A stretch of 64,000 nucleotides of DNA from Valencia hispanica (taxonomy: Eukaryota; Chordata; Actinopteri; Cyprinodontiformes; Valenciidae), in contig OY747702.1 in assembly GCA_963556495.2 (NCBI GenBank), positions 48,471,286 through 48,535,285 on the forward strand. The letters are read 5' to 3'. The first letter of the stretch is position 1. Each line of letters opens with the position of its first letter. Below the pieces are notes generated by a model that did not search any database, had not been told where the DNA came from, and saw nothing but the letters and a program-made list of their open reading frames with translations. A program made the translations under genes and the position numbers. Shown here in pieces: positions 12,101 through 21,269 of this stretch.

Positions 12101-14578
12101 TCTTCATTGAACATAAAAGTCAACTTAATCAGATATTTTCCTTTAAGAGTGGAGAAGGCAAGGTAGAAACATGGCAAAGATACAATTTCTTAATACATTC
12201 ATGATTTCTACAATAACATAAACATTAATAGGGATTAAGGTCATCTGTAAGTAGCGAAAGTGGTATATATCTTTTACCTAGCTCCTTTTTCTTGATCAAG
12301 ACAAGAACTGGTCATTTTGGTGCAACTCATCAAGATTTTACCTCAGGTTTTGCCGATAGGAGGAGTTTGTGCTGCTCCACTTCTAAACAGAAGATTTACC
12401 GCAGGATGATCTATGTTGAGGTTTCAGTTAATAATAATTTTTATTTCCTGCTGAATTATTCTTTTGCCCATAAGACGGGCTTAAATGCTTTAAAAAACGT
12501 TGCCATCTTTAGGAGGTACATTTTTTAGCTGCATTAAAAGAAACAATAAAAATGCTTTTTACTTCACCATAACGAGACCTTTTACGAGAAAGTACTTCGG
12601 TTTTATACAAATATTTAGCGTAATATTGATGATTAAAGGATCAGAAAGGCTACTGACTGATATTCACAAAGGAGAAATTAGATTTTTTGAAATTTGTTTA
12701 CTTTAATTAAAAGGAAATACTTTATTTGCACGGAAGAAATCGTCTTGGAATATTAAAGAAAAAGGTAATCATAGACAATTTAAGTTTAGCTAGAACCAAA
12801 TTATGTCCCTAATTAGTTTTTCAGTGACTAAAGTAAATAAAGCAGGGGCATAAATATATATTTTTTAATTTAATTACCGGTAACACCTTTATGCTATATG
12901 ATCCTCCTGATCATATTGCATAAAAGTCTACCTGTTTAAATTCAGAAAATAATTCTAATTTCTCATAAAATTAAGAATTATTATTGCAAGGGGAAATTTT
13001 ATTTTATTTTTTGTCATTTCCTAAATAAAGAGATAAATTCCTCAAGCTCACTTTTTCTTAGATACATGCTGAATTCAGAACCCAAATGCAGGCAGCTGAA
13101 GCGAGAAAGGATAATCTAACACCAGATGTTTATATACCAAAGTCCAAAGCAGAAACAAAACCTAACCTGTGTTGTCCAATGAACAGGAGTGAGACCAAAG
13201 CAAGGGTCAGAAACCTGCCTGAAACAGTAGGAACAAGCAATGAAAGAATAAACTGGGCAAAGTGATCACTGGGATGAGAAACAGGTGAAACTGGCCTGGA
13301 GAGAAACCAGCTGAGTGAGATACCAGAAGAGTGAGACAACGGAAAGATTTATTACAAACATCTAAAACAGAGGTTCTCCTTCCTGTTCTTTCGGACCCCT
13401 CTGTCCTGCACGTTTAAGGTGTTTTCCAGCTGCTCCACACATTATGTAATGAATACTTGATTATCAGGCTTCTGCAGCTTGATGGCGTGCTGAGGAGGTA
13501 ATGCAATCACTTAAATGAGGTCTGCTGAGGCAGAGACGCGTCTAAATCTTGAAGGACGGTGGGCCCTGAAGACCTAGGATTGAGAAACACTGATCAGAAA
13601 CAACACAACCCAACACTGGAATGATTCAGAATACCAAAAGTATTACATTCAGAAACACTTTCACAAGAAGAATGACCAGTAATATAGAGCACAGAGTACA
13701 AAGGAACCTGAAAAACAATGAATACTAAATCTCCAAACTAAAAAGTACAGAACAAAATGCGGCATATACAAACACCTTCACAATATAGCCATGTTCTGCT
13801 ATTTAAATGCTTCACTGAAATCTTATTCTGTGTTATTTATTTATTTATATCCTTTATTTAACCAGGAAAAGCCCATTGAGATTTAAAATCTCTTTTGCAA
13901 GGGAGACCTGGCCAAGATAGGCAACTGAGTTACATCACATCATTACATACATACAAAAACACACAGAAAAACATGGAAAAATAAATAAATGGAAACAATT
14001 TGAAGGCCATTTTTGCACTTACAATAAAATCTCAATTAAAAACATTGACATGTGAGGGAGTCCAACTCGAAAAATCTAATTTTTGACTTAAAAACACTCA
14101 ATGGAATCAGTTTAGTATGTTTTAAGTCGTTCTGCAACAAATTCCAAGTGAAGGTTGCAGCATAAACAAAGGCCCTTTTACCCAGCTCGGTTCTGACATG
14201 TGGGACAGAGAGCATGACAACAGCCTGAGAACGCAGGGAGTAATGACCAGTACTTTTTTTCATAAGCACTTAACATAAATAGGATGGAAGCACACCAAGA
14301 ATAGCCTTATATATAAAGGTATACCAGTGAAAGAGCCTCCGTGTGGACAGTGTTTTTAGTTCATTTGTAATCTTGAGGGTCTCTGTGTTTTCAGGATGAA
14401 GGCGGTGAGTAAGAGTAAAGAGTCGGTGCTGAACGACTCGGAGAAGGAGAGGTTCCCGCCCAGCGTTCCCCCTTTAGACTTCAGTCTGGACGACTCGGCT
14501 CTGGATGCCAGCCTGGAGTGTCACAGCCCTCCGCCTGAATACAACTATGTGGTGCGTTACTCCACCCCTCCTGTGTAA
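3007..14578 (+). CDS. kdrl: VEGF receptor tyrosine kinase, 3' half (kdrl), six exons
   Basis: This is the C-terminal part of a class III/V receptor tyrosine kinase for VEGF, a plasma-membrane receptor of endothelial cells. Six exons (3007-3106, 6953-7058, 8427-8545, 9475-9553, 10542-10642, 14395-14578) join in frame with GT/AG borders and give about 220 residues. The first two complete the kinase domain: [15 protein letters not shown], then [15 protein letters not shown] with the invariant subdomain XI arginine, then [12 protein letters not shown]. The tail holds [11 protein letters not shown] and TDSGMGLSS, both matching KDR-type tails, and ends VVRYSTPPV, like the SPPV end of KDR. The 5' exons (ligand-binding, transmembrane, most of the kinase) lie outside the window. 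Choice of kdrl over kdr, flt1 or flt4 is inferred from the neighbouring cdx4-chic1 genes; VEGFR family membership is much firmer than the paralogue. Confidence 0.8.
3390..4000 (+). mobile_element. Decayed Tc1-like transposon in kdrl intron
   Basis: The text runs collinear with Tc1-like elements of fish: GGTGCTCTGGTCCGATTAGA (DD34E catalytic region), then GGTGTCGGCAGCATCATGAT (GGGSIM region), GAGACTGGGGTGAAGTTTCA, CAGCCAAAGTCCTGACCC, and the terminal-side CTCCTTCCACGCC block. Several internal deletions and stops leave no intact transposase. Later copies at 6119, 7590 and 61035 share this layout. Confidence 0.6.
4001..5325. other. Intron sequence, nothing recognised
   Basis: AT-rich sequence in the 3.8-kb intron between the first two visible kdrl exons. 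I saw no exon, no long repeat and no transposase similarity. Confidence 0.5.
5331..5994 (-). mobile_element. Solo-LTR-like unit with 5-bp target duplication
   Basis: The 664-bp unit begins TGTCATG and ends CTGACA, the short TG...CA inverted termini of LTRs, and is flanked on both sides by TCCAG (5326-5330 and 5995-5999), a 5-bp duplication typical of LTR integration. On the minus strand it holds CCAGTATATATTCTG, a TATA-like box (complement of about 5519-5532), after a C/T-rich stretch, as expected of an LTR U3. No internal retroelement genes are present. Related, less complete copies lie at 13062, 24395 and 41534. An alternative is a non-autonomous DNA element with similar ends. Confidence 0.5.
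6119..6545 (+). mobile_element. Decayed Tc1-like transposon fragment
   Basis: Contains GGTGAAACATGGTGGTGGCA and GCATCATAAAGTGGGGATCC, the transposase GGGSIM-WG segment, then GACAACCCTAAACACAGCCA (catalytic DNDP(K)H segment) and TTAAATCCAATTGAGAATTT (LNPIEN segment). Stops and small deletions are frequent. It lies just before the kinase-tail exon at 6953. Confidence 0.65.
6546..6952. other. Intron end, nothing else recognised
   Basis: Unique-looking sequence between the Tc1 fragment and the acceptor TTCTTATAG that opens the next kdrl exon. Open frames here have no recognisable product. Confidence 0.5.
6953..7058 (+). CDS. kdrl: kdrl exon: end of kinase domain
   Basis: 106-bp exon, acceptor TTCTTATAG, donor GTACAA at 7059. 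Its first base completes an Ile codon (most relatives have Met or Ile here). Encoded: [35 protein letters not shown]. The CW-x6-RPTF motif is kinase subdomain XI. It ends in phase 0. Confidence 0.9.
7059..8426. other. kdrl intron with internally deleted Tc1 element
   Basis: Positions 7059-7590 show nothing recognisable. From about 7590 the intron is occupied by a Tc1-like relic described separately, and the last 200 bases lead to the acceptor GATTTAG at 8426. Confidence 0.5.
7590..8225 (+). mobile_element. Internally deleted Tc1-like element
   Basis: The left part (TTTAGACATTTTGTCACTCT, GTGTAATAGACCAGACAA) and right part (TTCCTTCCACTTCACAATTC, GTGTTGGTCTGTCAAGTAAA, GCAAGGCACTGTGAAG) are the two ends of the same Tc1-like family. 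The middle keeps CTGCAAAAGACTTGAGACTG and AATCCAACTGAGAATCTG but lacks most of the transposase. It is non-autonomous and lies in a kdrl intron. Confidence 0.6.
8427..8545 (+). CDS. kdrl: kdrl exon: proximal C-terminal tail
   Basis: 119-bp exon starting in phase 0 after acceptor GATTTAG and ending two bases into a Trp codon before donor GTGAGA. Encoded: [39 protein letters not shown]. The start resembles the QDGKDYIVLPI segment that follows the kinase domain in KDR. The rest is poorly conserved, acidic and Thr/Ser-rich, as is usual in this tail. Confidence 0.75.
8546..9474. other. kdrl intron, nothing recognised
   Basis: Unique-looking intron with a short CA tract near 8910. Overlapping open frames on both strands have no recognisable product and no splice context I could support. 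Confidence 0.5.
9475..9553 (+). CDS. kdrl: kdrl exon: RPxSVKTF tail motif
   Basis: 79-bp exon between acceptor TTTCTCCAAG and donor GTCAGT. Its first base completes the split Trp codon. Encoded: [20 protein letters not shown] then INETQE. The RPxSVKTFxxI core is shared with the tail of KDR, which makes this the strongest evidence for a KDR-type receptor. It ends in phase 0. Confidence 0.85.
9554..10541. other. kdrl intron, nothing recognised
   Basis: AT-rich intron of about 1 kb. An open frame runs through 9540-9965 past the donor, but its predicted product resembles nothing I know and it has no exon borders. Confidence 0.5.
10542..10642 (+). CDS. kdrl: kdrl exon: TDSGMGLSS tail segment
   Basis: 101-bp exon after acceptor CTGCTCAG. 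Encoded: [39 protein letters not shown]-LSSxxxKTL matches the KDR tail. The donor used is GTACGT at 10643, because it leaves phase 2 and joins in frame to the last exon. The alternative GTAAGC six bases on would run into a stop at once. Confidence 0.85.
10643..13061. other. First part of 3.75-kb kdrl intron, nothing recognised
   Basis: Mostly AT-rich unique sequence with an AC tract at about 11655-11674. A 93-codon open frame at 11370-11651 has ordinary amino-acid composition but no recognised relative, acceptor or donor, so I leave it uncalled. Confidence 0.45.
13062..13345 (-). repeat. Fragment of the 5331-type LTR-like repeat
   Basis: Begins with ACATGCTGAATTCAGAACCC and AAATGCAGGCAGCTGA and continues purine-rich (GGAACAAGCAATGAAAGAAT, GAAACAGGTGAAACTGG), the same order of blocks as the 664-bp unit at 5331-5994. 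Its ends are too worn to show a target duplication. Confidence 0.35.
13364..13600. mobile_element. hAT-like MITE, worn copy
   Basis: The sequence opens CAGAGGTTCTC and closes GATTGAGAAACACTG. Inside, GACCCCTCTGTCCTGCACGT, CAGCTGCTCCACACATTA and GCTGAGGCAGAGACGC follow the same order as the better preserved element at 40805-41028. The flanking 8-mers (ATCTAAAA and ATCAGAAA) match only partly. It lies in the last kdrl intron. Confidence 0.4.
13834..14345 (-). mobile_element. LINE 3' fragment (reverse transcriptase C-terminus)
   Basis: On the minus strand 14036-14269 encodes [20 protein letters not shown] and WNLLQNDLK, the common C-terminal R-T-x-GKRAFxxAAxxxWNxLQ-DLK motif of fish LINE ORF2 proteins. 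The 3' end lies to the left at the TTATTTATTTAT run, next to TTTATTTAACCAGGAAAA. It is heavily 5'-truncated and lies directly before the last kdrl exon. Confidence 0.6.
14395..14578 (+). CDS. kdrl: kdrl last coding exon and stop
   Basis: Acceptor GTGTTTTCAG at 14394; the first G completes an Ala codon, then [60 protein letters not shown] and TAA. The proline-rich end and final STPPV agree with VEGF-receptor C-termini. Tyrosines in EYNYVVRY could be phosphorylation sites, but that is inference. Confidence 0.88.
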
Positions 14579-14994
14579 CTTCCCGCCTGAACCCCTCTGG
14601 AGGACCTGAGAGAGGAAGCATCAAGGCCACGGCTTTGTCTTCCTCTGTTTAGACGGCTCTGCGTCACCGTTGGGGGAGGAAAAGACGAGATTCCCTTTTT
14701 ATGTGCTCAGAAGTGACTCCGCTTCACTGCGCCTCCCTTGTGGATCTCTGTGGACGGTTGATTCCTGTTTTTTCCACACGTTGGCGTCTCGTTAATGCTG
14801 GTTGTCTGTCCCAACCTTCACTGTGATGTGTCAAACAGCCGAAATCAGCCTCAGGTATTTCTCTGATCTACTGTGAAAACAAACCGCATCGATTCCGACT
14901 TTCCCTCAGATAAAAACAACCCATTTAGAGTATAAAGAAGAAGAAAAACCCAGGAAGGAAATGTACTATATGTATAAAAGAATCTTAAAATAAA
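14579..14994 (+). other. kdrl: kdrl 3' UTR, proximal part
   Basis: Sequence after the stop, moderately GC-rich until about 14830 and then AT-rich. A first AATAAA lies at 14989-14994. Further candidate signals lie near 15882, 16762 and 16870, so the UTR may extend another 2 kb; the sequence alone does not decide. Confidence 0.5.
14989..14994 (+). terminator. Candidate poly(A) signal of kdrl
   Basis: AATAAA 411 bases after the stop, followed by a T-rich stretch (TCTTTTATTGATTTTTG) as expected of a downstream element. It is one of several candidates. Confidence 0.4.
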
Positions 14995-17900
14995 TTAATC
15001 TTTTATTGATTTTTGCATAATCTGGTGAAGAACTTGAAGTAGTTCTCTTATAGTGATGGTAAATAAACCTGGGTGGATGACTTGGACTTAATTCTCCCAA
15101 TTCTACTTGTTTTAAAATTTACTCTTTAAAATTATCATTTTTTAAAATCATTTATCCGACTCTCGGTGTGGCCAAGTTTATGCGAGCAGCTTATGAAAAT
15201 CAGAAATCCATCTGCCTCACTTGAATTGCATGCTTTCTTGTCTTTCCCATTTTAAAGAGCGCCAAAAAGAAACAGACTTCTGTCTCACATCATATTTGAA
15301 TCCCAGGAAAATGATAAATAGGAGGTCCTAGACACTTCTATCGACTTAAAATAGTACCTTTGTTTTATAGAACTTGTTAGGTTATTTAAAAGATAAAAAA
15401 TAAATTAAAATATTACTCAATTTTGGATTTTTTTTCCCTCCCCTCCTGATAAATCCACTCAAATTAAAGGTTGAATAAAAAAAAAACAATTGATTATGGG
15501 ATTATGCGACTACGATAGAAGATTAATTTTTTCTAAGGATTTTGACACATCTTTACCAGGTGAGCATCAAGTACTGTAGAAGATACAAAATAGAGAACAT
15601 TCATGTTTAAAATCTCCTTTTTGAGATAAGTTCTTGTGTAATGTTATTGAAAAAAAGAAAATAAAGAAAATAGGTCAACAAACTCAGGTTTACCCATACA
15701 GGAAACAGAATTGGGTTTCTTTTTTTTTTTGCCCTTCAGAGTTTTAAAACTCACAGGTTAATGAAGGAAAATGAAGGATTTTACATTACAGCGAAACATT
15801 TACATGACCTCTCCTCCTGTGTCAGTTTGGTGCGGATTAAATGCTGCACTGTTTTTCCTTTTTGTTTTTGGTATGACCTAAAATAAAAGGAAATCAATAA
15901 GATTTGTATATTTTCTTATGCAGAATAACAAATGTAATTATCTTCATGGGAACATTTTATCCAAAAAGCGCTACAAAAATGAGCTGTGTATTTATATGTA
16001 GATTGCAAACACTGTCACATGTTTCATTGTTCACCCAGATTTAACGGTTAACCAAAGGACATTTTCCAGCTCGGATTTTCTGATTATCTCCCAGTGTTTC
16101 ATTCCGGTTTTTGCTGCTGTAGTCAATGAAGGTTAAACTGAAGGAAACACGTGAGCGGGCTGTGCTCCAAGCTTCATTTTGTACCTGTGAAGCTTCCAAC
16201 GTAGCCTGCACAAACTGAGCGAGTCAACAAAAGCAGCAGCAACCTAGTCTGGTTTCCACGTGCAGCCTCTGCACAGAAACCGTTCTTGTAGCGTTTTGCT
16301 CGTCACTGAAAGTGGTGTGGAGTGGAAGTTGGAGCAGACACACGCCTGGGGGAAATGCAGCTACGTTATGTTCAGTAACCACTAAAGAAAAACAGTATTT
16401 GTGAGTAAAAATAAATCCATGCTTTTTCAGAGGATGTGGAGAACAATTATGCACTGATACTTTATATCAAGTATATATATTTTGTATTGTTGCCATATTT
16501 TATTGAGACAGTGTTGTAGGTAACATTTCTGCAAATATTTCAGATGTATTGTTTGTATTTAACTCACATCTATATTGTAGAAAATTAACATTTGCAGTAT
16601 TTGGTGTATTATATCTCTTTTAATATCTGTGTCGTGCTTAAAGGATAATCCTCTCTGTCAAAATAGATCCTGCTTGACTTATTTAGTTCATTTCTTCCTG
16701 TTGAACATTTCATCTTCACTGTAAAAGAAAAGTTTCTTTTATTGCATTTATTTGTGAGAAATAAATGCCACACATTTATATGGATAAAGTTTACTTCTGT
16801 AACTCAAACCCACATGGAGCATAGATTTATTAAAGTGATGCTACCCAACACTGTTAACCGAGTATGAAGTAAATAAATGAATAAAGATTTATATATTTAT
16901 ACAGTTGTTTTAGTCCTGACTCCATTATTGGAATATGAACTAATTCGTATGAATCACTTTGCTATGCCACTGTTGTGGAAACTGGGCACAGACATCTGTA
17001 ACTCAAAGGGGATGAGGCTCAAAATCTTGTGGATGCGTTAATTCTCATAATCACCACTATGAGGTTGGTTTTTGTTGCTCAGAGTGGATTTTGAAATGTT
17101 TTTACTATTATATTTTGTTTACCAGAAAAGTTAAATATCTTGATAATACCGTGAGTCCTTACACAGTATGAAAAAGTATGACATTTGATTTACAAACCAG
17201 AATCAGCTTTATCGACCAAATTTGTTTGCTCTAAATGTACATTTTGAATTGAATATTTCTATCAGCTGAGCGTCTTCACATGGCGCACTTTGACTGCAGT
17301 GCATCCAAGCTGAGAATTTGCATTAATAACAGCATTTAGACCTGCTGTGTTTAACCTTTGAGTGAGTTTTTATGTAGTGCGTCAAATTAAAAGTATTTAA
17401 AGGTGTTAATTCTTTAATTTTAATGTTTACATACACTTAAAATTGCCTCATTAGGATTGCTGAGCAGGGATGTGTCTAGGAGGTTTTTACAGAGGTCTAA
17501 ATGGGGGCCCTGATGATCTTGGGGTGTCACATCTTAAATAAAAACCCAGGCGGGAAGCAGGGCTGAAATACAAAGGGGGCTTGGTCTAAACTGAGTGACA
17601 GACATTAGACTCACAACATAAAGGTCAAAGACTGTAGAAAACATAAATACAGAAAACACATAAATAATTATGACTAATTAAAGCTATTGATGTTCTTACT
17701 CCAGCTATTATTCATTAAACAATATTATCCACAAAGGACTTTTACATTTTCAAATTTAAGCAGCAAAAATCTGAGGATCTACGTGTTTCGTAAGAAACAT
17801 GTTATACATGTAATACATACTTACAAGTAAATACATACTTGCACATATGCACCAATAAACAGATACAGGTCTGCAGTATGCAAGTACGTTGACCTACATG

Positions 17901-18082
17901 TTTCAGTGTTCAATGTTCTGTGTGAAAGCCTGAACATAATAAAAAAAAGATGTGTATAAAAAATAAAACGGAAAAGTGTCCTAAAATGTAAAACATCAGA
18001 ATACTGGACACTTAGTTTTAAAGAGTGAAAACAATAAAGAAATGATCTGTTTTAATAGCCTTTTTTTCACACTGTCATTTCA
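14995..18082. other. AT-rich sequence after kdrl, no gene seen
   Basis: Either distal kdrl 3' UTR or intergenic DNA. It contains further AATAAA hexamers (about 15882, 16762, 16870) but no exon, transposase or reverse-transcriptase similarity. Minor homopolymer runs are the only repeats noticed. Confidence 0.5.
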
Positions 18083-20800
18083 TAGTATGAATGAATGAAT
18101 AGTTTATTTTTGGTTACAGTCAACAGAAACAAAACTTAAATTATATACATTTAACTGACAAAGAAGAAAGCAAAGCTCTGTAACCAAAAAAAAAGGAATA
18201 GGCTGAAGCCAAGGCTTATTTTAGCTTATCCTATACAATCCATAAGAATTCAGAACACAGAATATCAAGAATACAAAAAATGAAGACAAACAAACAAAAA
18301 TCCCCCCCCCCCAAGAAAATCATTTCACATATTAGTTATTTTACATTGTAATCATTGATTATTTTGCCTTTCAATGTTTTTTGAAACTCAGCAAAGATCT
18401 ACACAATTTAAAATCATCACTAAGTCTGTTCCACGATATAGCTCCCAAATATGAAATACATCTATATTTAATATTGGTTTTCACCTTACCTCTTTCAAAA
18501 ACACCCAGCCCTCTTAAGTGGTATTTTTTTTTCTCTTAATATGAAAAATATTTGAATAAAATGGGGAACACTTTTATTCTTTACTCGATATAATATTTCT
18601 AAAGTTTTCAAATATACAATGTCTAAAAATTTTAAGGTACAGGACTGTATAAATAATTTATTTGTAGGTTCAAAAAAGGAAGCTTTATTTATTGTTCTGA
18701 TCACTCTTTTCTGTAGTTTTATTAAAGGGTCTAAATATGTTTTGGACATGTTTCTCCACACCTCAACACAGCATGTCATATATGGCAATATAAGTGAGAA
18801 ACATAAAATGTGCAGACATTTCTTGTTTTAGATATCACTTGTTTTGTAGATAGTACCAATGGTTTTAGATATTTTTTGTTTTATATATTCTATATGTGGT
18901 TTCCAACTAAATTTATGGTCTAAAAGTACTCCCAAAAATTTTGTTTTATATACTCTTTCAATTTGGGCTCCATCTAGGAATGATTGTATTTCAAAATTTG
19001 CTCTATCACCACCAAACACCATAAACTTAGTTTTATTTTCATTGAATGATCATTTGTTTATATGAAACCATTCTTTTAATCTGGCCAACTCCTTTTCTAC
19101 TGTTATTAACAATTCTTTAATGTCTGGTCTTGAAGAACATAAAGTTGTGTCATCTGCAAATGTAATAAATATGTTGGCAGATCTTTTTTAACACCATTTT
19201 TTATTATTCCATTAAGCACCATCCTGGTACCCTTAATGTTGTTTTTGCAACAGTCGTTAGTATTTATTTTTTCTGCAGTCTCATAATAGATGTCAACTTG
19301 TTTTTATATTTTTTGTATTTGTCTTCCTTATCCTTTGTTCTTTGTGCAATAAATTCACTGTAGAGCCTATTTTTCTTTTCAAAAGCTTTTTCCAACCCTT
19401 TTGTAAGCCAAGGTTTTCCCTTCATTTTTGGATTTTGTCAATATTCTTTCAATGGGCAATGGCGTTCATACAATAACAAAAATGTTTCTAAAAATGCATC
19501 ATATCATTTCTTGGCATCATTTACATAGACTTCCTGCCATTTGTGATTTATAAGGTCTGCCATAAGTGCTATAATTGCCTCTAATGATTGTATTCTTACT
19601 AGTTTATCGTTCTGTGTATATTTTCCCTCATTTAACCTTTTTTCCATTTCTAACCCAGCAAAAACAGGCAAGTGATCACTTACATCGGTCACTAATAATC
19701 CAATGAGTATTTTCACATCAGTTACATTTGTAAAATTATTATCGATCAGTGTTACAGCATCTTTGGTTACTCTACTAGGTTTTACAGTTAATGGATGGTA
19801 AGACAAACTAAACATGATATCTAGAAACTCTGCAGTTTTAGTATGTACATCAGATTTCAATAAATCTATGTTGAAGTCACCTCAAACAAAAGTAATCTTA
19901 TCAATATGTTTTTCATATAATGCCCAAATCGTTTTTATGAATTGATCAATACATGATCCCGGTGTTCTATAAATGCAACTGATTAATATGTTTTTGGATC
20001 TTTCAGCCTCAATTTCAATGGTTAAACTTTCCATCAAGTTGTGAACAACAATGGTCATGTCTCCAATCACTTTGCATTTAAAAGCAGCCATCACGAACAG
20101 GGTGAACCCCCTCCCCTTTTATTACCCCTGTTCTGCCAAAACATTTCATATCCCTCTAATCCATCCTGTGAATCTTTATCATTCCTTAACCAAGTCTCTG
20201 AAATTGCTATTATAGTGAACTAGTGCTGAAGCTGTTGGAGATAATCTTTAATTTTGAAGAAGCTACTGTAGAGGATCCCACTGTCAAAATGAATCACTGA
20301 AAACCCCTCCACCTTCATACTAGGATTAAATTTATCTTCAGAATAACATTCACAATTTGTGTCAATACTCTGGTAGAAGTGGATCTCTGGATCAATATTA
20401 TTTTCTAACTCATAAATCTTATGGTCTTGTAAGTAACTAGATTTCGAGTCTATGCCTTCACCCATTTTTACCATTTCTGTCACTCAAAAGTAGTATTTCA
20501 CACCTTTCAAAATAAATATATAGCATTTCCCCACTATACCACCTCTCCACCATGTGATTTGTAATTTTTATTTACATGATCCAGTTAATGTCTCTGACTA
20601 CTTTCACTTTCTAGCCTGTTCTGGTGTGCCATTTAATCGCATCATTATTTTACAGTTCCTTGTCCAAGTGTTTTGAATTCGTTTTTCCTTTTTCAAGATT
20701 CTAGCTTGTCTTGCAATTTTGCCATTTCTCTTAGTCAGATTCTCATTTATATGTACCCCTGTGCCCTTCAATTTTTTTGCCTGTTTTAGCACTTCATTTG
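18083..20800 (-). mobile_element. Internally deleted LINE (ORF1, endonuclease, part of RT)
   Basis: On the minus strand the order is: an ORF1 C-terminus (20604-20792; GVHINENLTKRNGKIARQAR and IQNTWTRNCKIMMRLNG), an ORF2 start (20220-20483; FSVIHFDSGILYSSFFKIKD), apurinic-type endonuclease pieces (ISCIYRTPGS at about 19950-19985, SDHLPVF near 19675), a post-endonuclease linker (about 19340-19420), then directly the FADDTTL box (19139-19158) and the C-terminal RT region. The fingers/palm part expected between linker and FADD box, about 0.7 kb, is missing near 19200-19260. Stops and frameshifts make it a dead copy. The 3' end is an ATTC-type tail at about 18083. Confidence 0.7.
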
Positions 20801-21257
20801 TTGTGTTTTCTACTCACAAATTGTGATTGTGGAGCCAGGTAGCTGGGCCAGGTGGTTAGTTGCTTGCTGCTGCTGCTCTGCCTGCACAACCAGGTTGGAC
20901 AATCAGTGACATCTCTTTCAGTCTCTAAAATTAGTGTCAAAGTTCAAAAACACACCAAAAGAAAGCAAGAAAAGAGGTGGCGATGAACCACATTGAACCA
21001 CAAAAACCTACCATTTAGTTTAGTTTTGGCTTATTGAGTGAACAGTACGCTTTTATACTATGTCACACATTTTTTACTTCACGAAATTGTGCTAATCAAA
21101 TAAATATCAAAGCTCTATGGCTTTCTCAATATTTCCCATCAAATCCTTCAAGACGACAGAAAAGGTTGTACAAACAGTACCATTGCACATAAAAGGGGAC
21201 TGAGGTGAACAAACTTCACCGCATTTTAATTTAAAAGCACATTGTAATATAGAAGAC
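20801..21257. other. No gene seen
   Basis: Possibly the worn 5' region of the neighbouring minus-strand LINE, followed by unique AT-rich DNA. It ends in the 12-bp target duplication of the next insertion. Confidence 0.4.
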
Positions 21258-21269
21258 ACCACTTTATTT

